Below, piece by piece: positions 1 to 10,626 of a stretch of 35,011 nt of DNA (the stretch's first letter is position 1; each line of letters opens with the position of its first letter). Both the position numbers and the translations under genes were made by a program. Source of the stretch: Pseudomonadota bacterium (lineage in GTDB: Bacteria; Pseudomonadota; Gammaproteobacteria; JAKAQQ01); contig JAJZBR010000015.1 in the NCBI GenBank assembly GCA_021798795.1, forward strand, positions 1 to 35,011. The letters run 5' to 3'. The notes below the pieces were generated by a model. The model did not search any database and was not told where the DNA came from. It saw only the letters and a list, made by a program, of their open reading frames with translations.

Positions 1-94
1 CGGGTTAGGATTGCGGCCCCAAATCAGTTAAAATTGAGCGCCATGAAATGGTCCCGGCCCGAGACTGGCTGCGTAACTGTCGAGAACACTATAA

Positions 95-2632
95 ATGAAT
101 GATTATGCAAAGGAATTGACGAGCGTGGCCCTGGAGGACGAGCTCAAACGCTCTTATCTTGACTACGCCATGAGCGTGATCGTGGGACGTGCCCTTCCCG
201 ATGTCCGTGATGGTCTCAAGCCCGTACATCGGCGAGTGCTGCATGCCATGCGCGAGCTCGGCAACGAATGGAATAAGCCATACAAAAAATCCGCACGCGT
301 GGTGGGCGACGTCATCGGTAAATATCATCCCCATGGTGATGTAGCGGTCTACGATGCCATTGTGCGCATGGCTCAGCCCTTTGCGTTGCGCTATGTACTC
401 GTGGATGGACAAGGCAACTTCGGATCGGTCGATGGGGATGCGCCAGCAGCCATGCGCTATACCGAAATCCGCATGGCTCGAATCGCACATGCCCTGTTGG
501 ACGATATCGACAAGGAAACTGTTGATTTCGTCCCAAACTATGACGGATCGGAATCCGAACCCCAGGTTCTTCCCGCCCGCATCCCGAATCTTCTGGTCAA
601 TGGGAGCACCGGCATTGCCGTCGGCATGGCAACCAATATCCCGCCCCACAATCTCAAAGAGACAATTGACGCAGCACTGGCACTTCTGGATCGTCCCATG
701 CTCGATCTGTCTGAACTTATCAAGCTTCTTCCGGGCCCGGATTTTCCGACAGGTGGGATCATTCTTGGCGGAGAGGGAATCCGCAAGGCTTACGAAACGG
801 GCCGGGGCGGACTGGCGATTCGGGGTCGCGCACGGGTCGAGCCACTCGGCAGCGGACGCGAGTCGATCGTGATATACGAGCTGCCCTATCAGGTCAACAA
901 GGCCGTACTGATCGAATACATCGCATCACTCGTGCGAGAACGCAAAATCGAGGGAATCAGTGAACTGCGTGACGAATCGGATCGCGAGGGTATGCGCATC
1001 GTCATCGAGTTGCGGCGTGGTGAGAATGCGGATGTGATTCTCAACAATCTCTATCAGCGCACAGCGCTTCAAAGCTCATACGTGATCAACATGGTTGCAC
1101 TCAAAGATGGGCAGCCACGGCTCTTTGACCTGCGTTCCATGTTGCTTGCGTTCCTTGAGCATCGACGCGAAGTGGTCACGCGTCGGACCATCTTTGAGCT
1201 CCAGAAGGCTCGTGAACGAGCCCATGTGCTGGAAGGTCTGGCTCTCGCTTTATCGAACATCGATGAAATGATACAAGTGATCAAAAGAGCCGGACAGCCG
1301 AGCGAAGCCCGAACCGCGCTTATGGCGCGTCCCTGGCCGGGGGTTTTTCTTCGGGAGCTCCTGGAACGTGCGGGCGGCCGCGCTGCATCCGAACGGAGTC
1401 AGGATGTTTACCACCTGACTGAAAATCAGGCACAGGCAATACTGGAACTTCGTCTCCAGCGCCTGACCGGACTCGAGCGGGAGAAAATCACTGAAGAGTA
1501 CCTGGAGCTCCTGCATCGTATCGATGATTACGATGATATCCTCAGCCGGGATGAGCGCCTCATAGAGGAAATCCGTCTCGAGCTGGTTGCTGCGCGAAAT
1601 GAGTTCGGAGATGCGCGTCGCACCGAGCTCGCTCCTGCTGGCGGTATCCTAAGAACCGAGGATCTGATTCCTCAGGAAGATGTTGTCGTAACGTTGTCAC
1701 ACGACGGTTACATCAAGTACCAGTCTTTAGATACCTATCGACTGCAGGCACGCGGCGGCCGCGGCAGAAGTGCCGCGGCCGTGAAGGATGAGGATTTTGT
1801 TGAAAAACTTTTCCTGACCCAGACGCATGATACCTTGCTTTATTTTTCAACCCGGGGCCGGGTTTACTGGACACGCGTTTTTGATCTTCCGGAAGGAGGC
1901 GGCACGGCGAAAGGCAAGCCCCTCGTCAATCTCCTCCCACTCGAGAATGGTGAACGCATCACGGCCGTTTTGGATATTGACCGCTTTGAAGACACTCATT
2001 TTGTCTTCATGGCTACGGCGAAGGGGACAGTCAAAAAAGTCCCCCTCATGGATTTCTCGAGACCGCGGAACAGCGGGATCATCGCAATCGATTTGCCGGA
2101 CGACGATACCTTGATTGATGCGGTACGGACCGACGGGAGCCGTCACCTGATGCTCTTTGCCTCGAACGGAAAAGCCATCCGTTTCGCCGAGGCGGACGTG
2201 CGCACCATGGGCCGTCAAGCTACGGGGGTGCGTGGTATCCGGCTCGCTCCCGATGCAAGGGTCGTCACTGTAGCGGTCATTGAAGATGAATCATCGGATA
2301 TTCTGACGGTTACGGAGCGGGGTTTTGGTAAACGGACAGCGCTCACCGCCTACCTGGCACAGTCACGTGGCGGAAAGGGCGTGATTTCGATCCAGACAGG
2401 CTCGCGCAACGGTCCAGTCATTGGTGCAGCTTCGGTGCACGAAGGAGACGAAGCCATGCTGGTCACGCAGAATGGTACGCTCGTTCGAATACCCGTGGGT
2501 TCGATCTCATGTGTTGGCCGTAATACTCAGGGCGTGCGATTGATCCGTCTCGATGATGGAGACACTGTCGTCCAACTGGAACGGATTCCCGTCGAGCCCA
2601 CTTCCATCCCCGGATCTCTGGAACCAGTCTGA
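95..2632 (+). CDS. gyrA: DNA gyrase subunit A
   Basis: 845-aa ORF with a typical GyrA N-terminus ([36 protein letters not shown]), the active-site context [10 protein letters not shown], and C-terminal GyrA beta-pinwheel repeats. Confidence 0.98.
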   Translation: MNDYAKELTSVALEDELKRSYLDYAMSVIVGRALPDVRDGLKPVHRRVLHAMRELGNEWNKPYKKSARVVGDVIGKYHPHGDVAVYDAIVRMAQPFALRYVLVDGQGNFGSVDGDAPAAMRYTEIRMARIAHALLDDIDKETVDFVPNYDGSESEPQVLPARIPNLLVNGSTGIAVGMATNIPPHNLKETIDAALALLDRPMLDLSELIKLLPGPDFPTGGIILGGEGIRKAYETGRGGLAIRGRARVEPLGSGRESIVIYELPYQVNKAVLIEYIASLVRERKIEGISELRDESDREGMRIVIELRRGENADVILNNLYQRTALQSSYVINMVALKDGQPRLFDLRSMLLAFLEHRREVVTRRTIFELQKARERAHVLEGLALALSNIDEMIQVIKRAGQPSEARTALMARPWPGVFLRELLERAGGRAASERSQDVYHLTENQAQAILELRLQRLTGLEREKITEEYLELLHRIDDYDDILSRDERLIEEIRLELVAARNEFGDARRTELAPAGGILRTEDLIPQEDVVVTLSHDGYIKYQSLDTYRLQARGGRGRSAAAVKDEDFVEKLFLTQTHDTLLYFSTRGRVYWTRVFDLPEGGGTAKGKPLVNLLPLENGERITAVLDIDRFEDTHFVFMATAKGTVKKVPLMDFSRPRNSGIIAIDLPDDDTLIDAVRTDGSRHLMLFASNGKAIRFAEADVRTMGRQATGVRGIRLAPDARVVTVAVIEDESSDILTVTERGFGKRTALTAYLAQSRGGKGVISIQTGSRNGPVIGAASVHEGDEAMLVTQNGTLVRIPVGSISCVGRNTQGVRLIRLDDGDTVVQLERIPVEPTSIPGSLEPV

Positions 2633-3768
2633 TGGCAGCCTCCACTCTGCCCCAATCCTTGCCGGCTACTCGAGTCCAGCGAGGGTGGAATTTCGGGCCC
2701 GGCCCCGCCATGCTCCCGGACACAGTCGTGAAGCGTGCCCAGGAAGCGCTCTGGTGTTTTGAAGATACGGGAATGGGAATCGCTGAAATCAGCCACAGGA
2801 GCCGGCGTTTTCTCGAACTCGCGCTGAAACTCGAAACGGGAGTGCGTACCCTTCTCGAGATTCCAGATTCCCATGATGTACTTTTCATCCCGGGTGGAGC
2901 CACCCCCCATTTCAGCCTGATTCCGCTCAATCTGGCGTTGGCACGTGGAACCCGTCGCGCCACTTACGCCATCACGGGACACTGGTCCAGACTGGCCCAC
3001 CGCGAAGCCCGAACACTGATCGATGCCACGATTGCCATAGATGCCGATCACGATTCCGACACGCGAGCGATCCCTGAGCTCGCCCATTGGTCGATTGACC
3101 CCGAAGCAGCTTTCCTTTACTACACCGACAATGAAAGCATCAACGGAGTTGAGTACCCGGCCCCGCCCGCTGTCCGCACTCCGCCTCTCGTATCGGATAT
3201 GACTGCGAACCTTTTCTCGAGACCCGTACCCATTGATCGGTTTGACCTCATTTTTGCAGGTGCTCAAAAGAATCTGGGCATTACCGGTCTCGGTATCGTA
3301 ATTGTCCGGAAAGAGCGGCTGCACAAAGCCATAGCGGGTTGGCCGTCAATCCTGAGTTATGGGGATTGGGCGGACAGTCGATCGATGCACAATACGCCGC
3401 CCACACTCAACTGGTACTTCGCACTGCTCATGGTCGAGTGGATGGAAGAACAAGGAGGTCTTCCAGCCCTGGCTACCCGTAATGCTCGAAAGGCGTCCAT
3501 CCTCTACCAGACCATCGATCAAAGCGGCGGATTTTATCGCAACACGGTCTCACCGGAATGCCGCTCACGAATGAATGTCCCCTTTAAACTTTCGACACCG
3601 CAGCTGACCGAGCTTTTTCTGAGAGAGGCATCCCAATCCGGACTGTTTCAGCTGGATGGACACCGCTCGGTCGGTGGTTGCCGTGCGAGCATCTATAACG
3701 CGATGCCGGAGGCAGGTATCCAGGAGCTCTGTGTGTTCATGAACGAGTTCAGACGACACGCGGGCTGA
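2632..3768 (+). CDS. serC: Phosphoserine aminotransferase
   Basis: 378-aa ORF with SerC hallmarks (NFGPGPAMLPDTVVKRAQEAL, GMGIAEISHRS, FIPGGATPHFSLIPLNL, FDLIFAGAQKNLGITGL). Start overlaps the gyrA stop (TGATG). Confidence 0.95.
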   Translation: MAASTLPQSLPATRVQRGWNFGPGPAMLPDTVVKRAQEALWCFEDTGMGIAEISHRSRRFLELALKLETGVRTLLEIPDSHDVLFIPGGATPHFSLIPLNLALARGTRRATYAITGHWSRLAHREARTLIDATIAIDADHDSDTRAIPELAHWSIDPEAAFLYYTDNESINGVEYPAPPAVRTPPLVSDMTANLFSRPVPIDRFDLIFAGAQKNLGITGLGIVIVRKERLHKAIAGWPSILSYGDWADSRSMHNTPPTLNWYFALLMVEWMEEQGGLPALATRNARKASILYQTIDQSGGFYRNTVSPECRSRMNVPFKLSTPQLTELFLREASQSGLFQLDGHRSVGGCRASIYNAMPEAGIQELCVFMNEFRRHAG

Positions 3769-3798
3769 CCGAGCAAGTCCTTACGCAGAGCCATACGC

Positions 3799-4884
3799 AT
3801 GCAAACGAACCCCTATATTTCCGCGATTCGCCCCTATCAGCCCGGGAAACCTATCGAAGAAGTCGAACGGGAATATGGGTTGCATGCAATCATCAAGCTC
3901 GCCTCGAATGAGAATGCACTGGGGCCGAGCCCCCAGGCACTGCTGGCTGCACAAAAGGCACTGATGCGAAGCGCCTTGTATCCGGACAGCCGCTCCTTCA
4001 CCCTGGTTCAAAAGCTTGCGGAAGGGCATGCCTTGCCGCACGACCATTTCATGATCGGTACGGGGTCCGATCAGCTGTTCATGCTACTGGCCCTGGTGCT
4101 TTTGAATACGCAGGCGAATGCCGTCATTTCAGAATACACGTTTCCGACCTATGCGATTGCCGTCCATTCGGTCGGAGCCGAGCTCCGGATCGCGCGCGCA
4201 TCATCCAACCTGGGTCATTCGGTTGATCACCTCCTGGAAGCAGTTGATCCCTCAACACGAGTCATTTTTCTGGATAACCCCAACAATCCGGTAGGCAGTT
4301 ATCTGCCCGGTCGCGAGATCGAACGCCTGCTTCAATCTCTTCCTCCGGATGTCGTGGTGGTGCTGGATGAGGCATATTACGATTTTGTCGATGCGCCGGA
4401 TTACGTTTCAGGTCTGGAATACATTGGGCGCTATCCCAATTTGATCGTGACTCGGACCTTCTCCAAAGCGTATGGTCTTGCAGGGCTCAGAATTGGCTAT
4501 GGCGTATCGCACCCCCCGCTCATCGAACTCATGAAGCGTGTGCGGCTGCCATTTAGTGTGAGTCATGTAGCCTTGGCCGCAGCCGAGGCAGCCTTATCTG
4601 ATACCGAGCATTTGGCCAAAACACGCGCCCTGATTTGGACGGAACGTCCCACGCTTGCCAAAAATCTGGCGCAATGTCTGCCCCTGGTGCTGCCCGGGGC
4701 CGGGAATTTCATTACGGCAAGGACTCCCATACCCGCACAGGATCTCTTTCAGAGGCTGCTTGAACGGGGAATCATTATCCGGCCGCTTGGCGCGATGGGA
4801 CTGCCGGATTTCATACGTGTTACGGTCGGCCTTCCTGACGAGAACCGTACCTTTCTGAATGCGTTGAAAAGCGTTCTCGAGTAA
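3799..4884 (+). CDS. hisC: Histidinol-phosphate aminotransferase
   Basis: 361-aa class I/II aminotransferase (IIKLASNENALGPSP, FLDNPNNPVGSYL, RTFSKAYGLAGLRIGYG). Confidence 0.93.
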   Translation: MQTNPYISAIRPYQPGKPIEEVEREYGLHAIIKLASNENALGPSPQALLAAQKALMRSALYPDSRSFTLVQKLAEGHALPHDHFMIGTGSDQLFMLLALVLLNTQANAVISEYTFPTYAIAVHSVGAELRIARASSNLGHSVDHLLEAVDPSTRVIFLDNPNNPVGSYLPGREIERLLQSLPPDVVVVLDEAYYDFVDAPDYVSGLEYIGRYPNLIVTRTFSKAYGLAGLRIGYGVSHPPLIELMKRVRLPFSVSHVALAAAEAALSDTEHLAKTRALIWTERPTLAKNLAQCLPLVLPGAGNFITARTPIPAQDLFQRLLERGIIIRPLGAMGLPDFIRVTVGLPDENRTFLNALKSVLE

Positions 4885-4916
4885 GGATCAGTTCCCTGAC
4901 CAGATCTTCCGTACCC

Positions 4917-5567
4917 GTGGTGACGATCGATGGGCCAGGTGGGGCGGGCAAGGGTACCGTTGCGGCCGGTTTGGCCCGTCGCCTCGGGTGGCACTGGCTG
5001 GATAGTGGCAGTCTCTACCGCGCCTTAGGCTGGCTCGCCGCGCGCGAAAAGCTGTTCGAGGCACCAGATGAGACGCTGGCCGATCTTGCAAGCCGGATTA
5101 ACGTCGTACCGGCGGGTCCGGATACCCATGTAACAGCAGATGGGCAGGATATACGCGAGTGGCTCCGAGAGGAGAAGGCAGGTGAATGGGCTTCACAGAT
5201 CGCGGTTCGCCCGCAGGTCCGCAAGCAGCTGCTTCCGTTGCAGCAGGCCTGCCGGATCCCACCGGGCTTGATTACGGATGGGCGCGATATGGGTACCGTC
5301 GTGTTTCCGGATGCCGTCCTCAAGGTGTATCTTACGGCGAGTCCAAAATCCCGGGCCGAGCGCCGACTTAAGCAGTTGAATGCATTAGGAGTTCATGGTA
5401 ACCTTACCGACTTGACTCGAGAAATTGCAGCCCGTGACGAACGGGATCGGACCCGGGCGCTGTCGCCGCTCAGCCCAGCACCCGATGCTTGGGTGATTGA
5501 CAGTACCCACCTCAGTGCCGAGCAGGTCATAGAACAGATTTGGGAGGCGGGGCGGTGCTTTTTCTGA
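4917..5567 (+). CDS. cmk: Cytidylate kinase, GTG start
   Basis: 216 aa; P-loop VTIDGPGGAGKGTVAAGLARRLGWHWLDSGSLYRAL and RDMGTVVFPDAVLKVYLTASPKSRAERR. Located directly upstream of rpsA. Confidence 0.95.
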   Translation: MVTIDGPGGAGKGTVAAGLARRLGWHWLDSGSLYRALGWLAAREKLFEAPDETLADLASRINVVPAGPDTHVTADGQDIREWLREEKAGEWASQIAVRPQVRKQLLPLQQACRIPPGLITDGRDMGTVVFPDAVLKVYLTASPKSRAERRLKQLNALGVHGNLTDLTREIAARDERDRTRALSPLSPAPDAWVIDSTHLSAEQVIEQIWEAGRCFF

Positions 5568-5588
5568 GTGGTTTTGCTTTTTTAGTCT

Positions 5589-5682
5589 GGATCCAAGTGT
5601 GCTTGGATCCGATCATTCACCTGCTGCCTGGCCCAGGAGGGGTTCAGGTAGTGGACCACCCTAAAGTGCCTTAGGCACAGGA
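5589..5682 (+). promoter_or_regulatory. Structured rpsA 5' leader (candidate)
   Basis: Perfect inverted repeat GGATCCAAG-TGTG-CTTGGATCC (5589-5610), a second short hairpin GTGCC-TTA-GGCAC (5666-5678), then AGGA 7 nt before the rpsA ATG at 5690. Confidence 0.4.
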
Positions 5683-5689
5683 ATTTTGA

Positions 5690-7369
5690 ATGTCGGAATC
5701 GTTCGCTGATCTTCTCGAAGAAAGTCTCTCTCAAACTCAGCTCAATCCTGGCAGCATCATCAAAGCCCGGGTGATTTCCATCAATCCGGAAGTCGTGATC
5801 GTCAATGCCGGACTCAAATCGGAAGGTGTGATTCCGATCGATCAATTCCGCGACGATGCGGGATTGGTCCTGATCCAGGTTGGCGATGAAGTCGAAGTGG
5901 CCATTGATACGCTGGAAGATGGCATGGGAGAGACGAAACTCTCGCGCGAACGTGCCAAGCGTCTCCGAGCCTGGAAAGAACTGGAAGAGGCATTCGAGAA
6001 ACAGGATATCGTAACGGGGACAATCACAGGCAAGGTCAAAGGCGGATTTACCGTGAACCTGAGCGAAATCCGGGCGTTTCTCCCCGGCTCCTTGGTCGAT
6101 ATCCGGCCGGTACGGGATTCATCCTATCTTGAAGGGCGTCCCCTCCAGTTCAAGATCATCAAGTTGGATCAGAAACGGAACAATGTCGTGGTTTCCCGTC
6201 GTGCCGTGGTCGAGGCAGAGAACATGGGGGAACGAGAGTCGCTCATGGAAAAGATCAAGGAAGGTGCCATCCTCATGGGAATTGTCAAAAACCTGACCGA
6301 ATATGGAGCCTTTGTGGATTTGGGCGGCATCGACGGCCTTCTGCATATCACCGACATGGCTTGGCGTCGCGTTCGCAACCCGTCAGAAATCGTGACGGTA
6401 GGGCAGGAAATAGAAGTCAAGGTCCTGCGCTTTGATCGCGAACGTAACCGCGTCTCCCTCGGTATCAAACAGCTCGGCGAAGATCCGTGGACCGACATTG
6501 ATCGTCGGCATCCAGTTGGGAACCGGACCTATGGCCGGGTGACCAACGTAACGGAGTATGGCTGCTTTGTCGAAATCGAGCCTGGTGTAGAGGGCTTGGT
6601 GCACTTATCGGAAATGGACTGGACGTCTCGTAACGTAAATCCGGCCAAGGTTGTTCACGTAGGTGATGATAAGGAAGTCAAAGTTCTTGAGATTGACACC
6701 GAGCGCAGACGGATCTCGTTAGGCATGAAGCAGTGTACCCCCAATCCCTGGGAAGATTTCGCAGCCAATCACAAAAAAGGAGAACATATCCAGGGAAAAA
6801 TCAAATCGATCACTGATTTCGGGATTTTTGTCGGTTTGGATGGCGGAATTGATGGATTGGTCCATGTGTCAGACATTTCATGGGATCTCCCGGGTGAGGA
6901 AGTGATACGGAACTACAAGAAGGGAGACGAAATCGAAGCTGTTCTCTTGTCCGTGGATCCCGAACGGGAGCGCATTTCAATCGGCATCAAGCAACTTGCC
7001 CAGGATCCTTTCGCGAGTTACCTGGCGGCTCATCCGAAAGGTAGTGTCGTGCATGGCCGGGTCAGATCAGTCGAGCCCAGGGGCGCCATCCTGGATCTCG
7101 GAAATGGCATCGAGGGTTATATCCGTGCATCCGATCTTGCACGGGATGCCGTTGAAGACGCTCGTACCGTACTACACGACGGCGATGACGTTGAAGCCCA
7201 TGTGGTGAGTTACGATCGTAAATCACGCACGATCGGGCTTTCGGTACGGGCACTCGAGCTTGAGGAGGAAGCCAAGGTTCTCGATGATTACTCGAAACGG
7301 GCTTCTAATTTGGTTCCGACGATTGGCGATTTGATCAAAGAACAGACACATGAGTTCAAGGATGCATGA
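5690..7369 (+). CDS. rpsA: 30S ribosomal protein S1
   Basis: 559-aa ORF with tandem S1 domains ([62 protein letters not shown]). Confidence 0.98.
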   Translation: MSESFADLLEESLSQTQLNPGSIIKARVISINPEVVIVNAGLKSEGVIPIDQFRDDAGLVLIQVGDEVEVAIDTLEDGMGETKLSRERAKRLRAWKELEEAFEKQDIVTGTITGKVKGGFTVNLSEIRAFLPGSLVDIRPVRDSSYLEGRPLQFKIIKLDQKRNNVVVSRRAVVEAENMGERESLMEKIKEGAILMGIVKNLTEYGAFVDLGGIDGLLHITDMAWRRVRNPSEIVTVGQEIEVKVLRFDRERNRVSLGIKQLGEDPWTDIDRRHPVGNRTYGRVTNVTEYGCFVEIEPGVEGLVHLSEMDWTSRNVNPAKVVHVGDDKEVKVLEIDTERRRISLGMKQCTPNPWEDFAANHKKGEHIQGKIKSITDFGIFVGLDGGIDGLVHVSDISWDLPGEEVIRNYKKGDEIEAVLLSVDPERERISIGIKQLAQDPFASYLAAHPKGSVVHGRVRSVEPRGAILDLGNGIEGYIRASDLARDAVEDARTVLHDGDDVEAHVVSYDRKSRTIGLSVRALELEEEAKVLDDYSKRASNLVPTIGDLIKEQTHEFKDA

Positions 7370-7447
7370 AACCCTTGAAATGTGACGATCTACAACAGCG
7401 GAGTTCCGGATTGCACCGGACAGTCTTGGTTTGAGGAGGTTTGAGCA

Positions 7448-7753
7448 ATGACTCGATCCGAACTCATCGAACTGATCAGCAGACGTTACCCGAATCTGCC
7501 GCAGCAGGACATTGAGTTGGCCATCAAGACACTACTCGATCGTCTTGGCTGGGCACTGGCTGAAGGCAGACGTATCGAGATCAGGGGATTTGGCAGCTTT
7601 TCACTACACTACCACCGCCCCCGGTTAGGTCGGAACCCGAAGACAGGAGAATCGGTCGCGCTCCCCGGTCGATTTGTTCCACATTTCAAGCCTGGAAAAT
7701 CGATCCGTCAGGAGATCGAGAAATCCACAACACCTATTCGCGCGGACGGATAA
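7448..7753 (+). CDS. ihfB: Integration host factor subunit beta
   Basis: 101-aa HU/IHF protein ([72 protein letters not shown]). Strong SD GAGGAGG. Follows rpsA. Confidence 0.96.
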   Translation: MTRSELIELISRRYPNLPQQDIELAIKTLLDRLGWALAEGRRIEIRGFGSFSLHYHRPRLGRNPKTGESVALPGRFVPHFKPGKSIRQEIEKSTTPIRADG

Positions 7754-7822
7754 CGGCCTGGGTTCTCTGATTTTCCCTGGTTTCAGCTTTCAGACAGAGA
7801 ACGTTAGAATGGAAGGTCGAGA

Positions 7823-8185
7823 ATGCGTGTTTTGTGGAGGCCCAGTTTGAAAAAATGGCTGCAAGGCTTGGGATGGCTCCTGATTCTGGCCGTGATGACC
7901 AGTCTATTCGTGCTGGTCATGCAGAATCAGACTCTGATCCCGATCGATATTTTTGTCTGGCATGACTCCGTCTTGTTGCCGGTGCTGGTTTCGGCCAGTT
8001 TTATCGCTGGCGTCATCGTAGCGGGTATCTTTCTCATACCGGGACGGATTCGTCAGGCATGGCATCTGCACCGGCTGAAACGAAACCAGCAGCAGACCAG
8101 CCTTTTCGCACCTGACATCCACTTCAAACCGATTGAGCCGGATTCACAGGGAAAACAGACGTCCGGACGGAGATCCAAAAATTGA
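7823..8185 (+). CDS. lapA: LapA family (DUF1049) inner-membrane protein
   Basis: 120 aa with two predicted TM segments (LLILAVMTSLFVLVMQNQTLIPIDIFVW; LPVLVSASFIAGVIVAGIFL). Located between ihfB and lapB. Confidence 0.82.
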   Translation: MRVLWRPSLKKWLQGLGWLLILAVMTSLFVLVMQNQTLIPIDIFVWHDSVLLPVLVSASFIAGVIVAGIFLIPGRIRQAWHLHRLKRNQQQTSLFAPDIHFKPIEPDSQGKQTSGRRSKN

Positions 8186-9432
8186 ACCTCTGGCATGTCA
8201 GTGCCGTATTGTTGTGGGCACTAGCGCTCATCGCAATAATCTGGTTTGCACTGGATCGTTCCGTTATCCGCCGCCAGCGCAAAACGCGCCGGAAGTTAGC
8301 CAACTCCCGTTATTTCCAGGGGCTTCAGTACCTGCTTGATGAACAACCGGATGAGGCGCTTACCGTTTTTCTTAAACTTGCGGATGAAAACCCGGAAATC
8401 ATCGAAATTCAACTTGCGGTAGCCCGTCTTTTCCGCCGCAAGGGTGAACTCGAGCGTTCAATCCGGATGCATCAGAATCTTGTGTCCCGAACCCGCCTGG
8501 ATCGAGCGGATCGTCTATCCGCGCTTTATGAACTCGCCTCAGATTATGTTTCGGCCGGGCTTTACGATCGGGCGGAAAGGCTTTTTAATGAGCTTCTCGA
8601 AGACAAACCCTGGCGCCGCCCAGCCTTGCTCCAGCTGATCCATATCCATGAAAACCAAAGCGACTGGGATGATGCGCTGAGAGCTGCACGCAAGCTGGAA
8701 CAGGCCAGCGGCCTTTCGTACGGGCGAATCATGGCGCATTATGAGTGCGAAATGGGGGAACAAGCGCTTGTCCATCAGGATTATCAGGAAGCCCAGTCCC
8801 GTTTCCAGCTGGCTCTCACCCGTAACCCGCGATCGGTGCGAGCGCATTTTCTGGTCGGAAATTACTGGCGTCGGCAGAACCATCTCGTGCGTGCATTGGA
8901 GTATCTCGAACAGGCATTCCTTCTCCGTCCGGTACTCGCACCTCTTGTCTTGCCGGATCTGGCACAAGTGGTCAAAGAGGCCTCCCGGCGCGGTGGCCTG
9001 GAGTCCGTGTTCCGGAAGGCCGCACTTTCACCCGAGGAATGTGATGCCATTGACCAAACGATGATTCTCCATGATGAGATATCCGACGTCGAAGTAGATA
9101 CCAGACTGGAACGTTTCGCAGGGCGGCATCCTTTTTTGCAATCACTTTGCCGAAGTTCACAGCAGCAGGTTATTTCGGCTGCGATGATGCGAACGCATCT
9201 GGCACCGATTTTTCGCTTCACGCTCCGATATGTTTGTGAGGAATGCGGGTATGAGCTGCGTTCGCATGTATGGAGATGTCCGAGCTGTCGGCGATGGGAT
9301 ACGCTTGTCCCGCGTGAGATGATCGAAGAACACCTGCGAGGATTGGAGCAGGACCCGCAGCTTGGCGCACACACACTTCCGTCAGGTACCATCTCCGGCA
9401 AACGCGCTAGCAAAAAACCTCGGATCATATAA
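8182..9432 (+). CDS. lapB: Lipopolysaccharide assembly protein B (TPR protein with C-terminal rubredoxin-like zinc ribbon), TTG start
   Basis: 416 aa; N-terminal TM, TPR-like repeats, C-terminal YVCEECGYELRSHVWRCPSCRRWDTL. Overlaps the lapA stop. Confidence 0.92.
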   Translation: MNLWHVSAVLLWALALIAIIWFALDRSVIRRQRKTRRKLANSRYFQGLQYLLDEQPDEALTVFLKLADENPEIIEIQLAVARLFRRKGELERSIRMHQNLVSRTRLDRADRLSALYELASDYVSAGLYDRAERLFNELLEDKPWRRPALLQLIHIHENQSDWDDALRAARKLEQASGLSYGRIMAHYECEMGEQALVHQDYQEAQSRFQLALTRNPRSVRAHFLVGNYWRRQNHLVRALEYLEQAFLLRPVLAPLVLPDLAQVVKEASRRGGLESVFRKAALSPEECDAIDQTMILHDEISDVEVDTRLERFAGRHPFLQSLCRSSQQQVISAAMMRTHLAPIFRFTLRYVCEECGYELRSHVWRCPSCRRWDTLVPREMIEEHLRGLEQDPQLGAHTLPSGTISGKRASKKPRII

Positions 9433-9472
9433 AAGAAGTACCCGCAACCATGTTTTGCTGAAGGCACATGAA

Positions 9473-10366
9473 ATGAGTAAACCAGTCCGAACAGCTGTGT
9501 TTCCGGTAGCCGGCTTGGGTACGCGCTTTCTGCCCGCAACCAAGGCGAGCCCCAAGGAGATGCTTCCGGTAGTCGACAAGCCATTGATTCAATATGCTGT
9601 GGAAGAGGCGCTTGCAGCTGGGGTCGAAACACTCGTTTTTGTGACAAGCCGCAACAAGCGCGCGATCGAGGATCACTTCGATCGCGTCTATGAACTCGAA
9701 AATGAACTTCTGGAGCGCGAAAAACCCGAATTGCTCGAACGCATCAAAGACATCATACCCCGCACTGCTGCTTCAGTTTACATTCGTCAGTCAGCTGCAC
9801 TGGGATTGGGTCACGCCGTGCTTTGCGCAGCGCCTGTAATCGGGAATGAACCATTTTACGTGATATTGGCGGACGATCTGATCGACGTACCTGGCAAAGA
9901 AAAAAATGTACTCCAGCAGATGCTGGATGTGTATCACGAATATGATTGTAGTGTCGTTGCGTTGGAGCGGGTTCCGCACGATCACGTCTCTCGCTACGGG
10001 ATTGTTCAACCACGAAAGGTGGATCAGAAAATATTCAGCATCGAATCCATCGTCGAGAAACCTACCTCGGATGAGGCGCCCTCTGATCTTGCTGTCATCG
10101 GCCGTTATTTGCTCATGCCAGAGATATTGAGCTGCCTCGAAAAAACCGGACGCGGACGAGGGGGGGAAATACAGCTGACCGATGCCTTGGAGTTGCTTTT
10201 GTCGCAGAACCCGCTACTGGGTTACGCATTTGAGGGCAAGCGCTATGACTGTGGCGATAAACTCGGTTATCTTGAGGCCTGCATGGAGTTCGGACTCAAA
10301 CATCCCGAGCTCAAAGAAGAATTCAAAGCGTACCTTCTCAAACGGATCGCTCTTCTCGATAGATGA
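9473..10366 (+). CDS. galU: UTP--glucose-1-phosphate uridylyltransferase
   Basis: MSKPVRTAVFPVAGLGTRFLPATKASPKEMLPVVDKPLIQYAVEEA and GEIQLTDALELLL. The track ORF begins at 9362, but the family N-terminus fits the ATG at 9473. Confidence 0.95.
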   Translation: MSKPVRTAVFPVAGLGTRFLPATKASPKEMLPVVDKPLIQYAVEEALAAGVETLVFVTSRNKRAIEDHFDRVYELENELLEREKPELLERIKDIIPRTAASVYIRQSAALGLGHAVLCAAPVIGNEPFYVILADDLIDVPGKEKNVLQQMLDVYHEYDCSVVALERVPHDHVSRYGIVQPRKVDQKIFSIESIVEKPTSDEAPSDLAVIGRYLLMPEILSCLEKTGRGRGGEIQLTDALELLLSQNPLLGYAFEGKRYDCGDKLGYLEACMEFGLKHPELKEEFKAYLLKRIALLDR

Positions 10367-10444
10367 TTTTGAGGCGCCATCTCCTGCAATCTGAGTTTTA
10401 TCCTTTGACGGACCGACCGTTCTGCCAGTAGAATTGACCTAGGT

Positions 10445-10520
10445 TCCCCGGTAGCTCAGTCGGTAGAGCAGGTGACTGTTAATCACCGGGTCGGCGGTTC
10501 GAGTCCGTCCCGGGGAGCCA
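10445..10520 (+). tRNA. tRNA-Asn(GTT)
   Basis: TCCCCGG/CCGGGGA 7-bp acceptor stem, D-arm AGCTCAGTCGGTAGAGC, anticodon loop CTGTTAA, T-loop GGTTCGAGTCC, encoded CCA. Confidence 0.97.
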
Positions 10521-10626
10521 ACAAAGACAGTATGACCCGTTGAGCCGGTTCAATGGGCTTCGAGCGATATACCTTACGCAGTCGTCTTGGAAAGAACTCC
10601 GCACGCATTCGTTGGAGGGTTCACCG

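Noticed and set aside
2527-3324. 265-aa minus-strand ORF
   Set aside because: Antisense to gyrA/serC; low-complexity-like translation with no family resemblance.
8862-9647. 261-aa minus-strand ORF
   Set aside because: Antisense to lapB and galU, both strongly identified.
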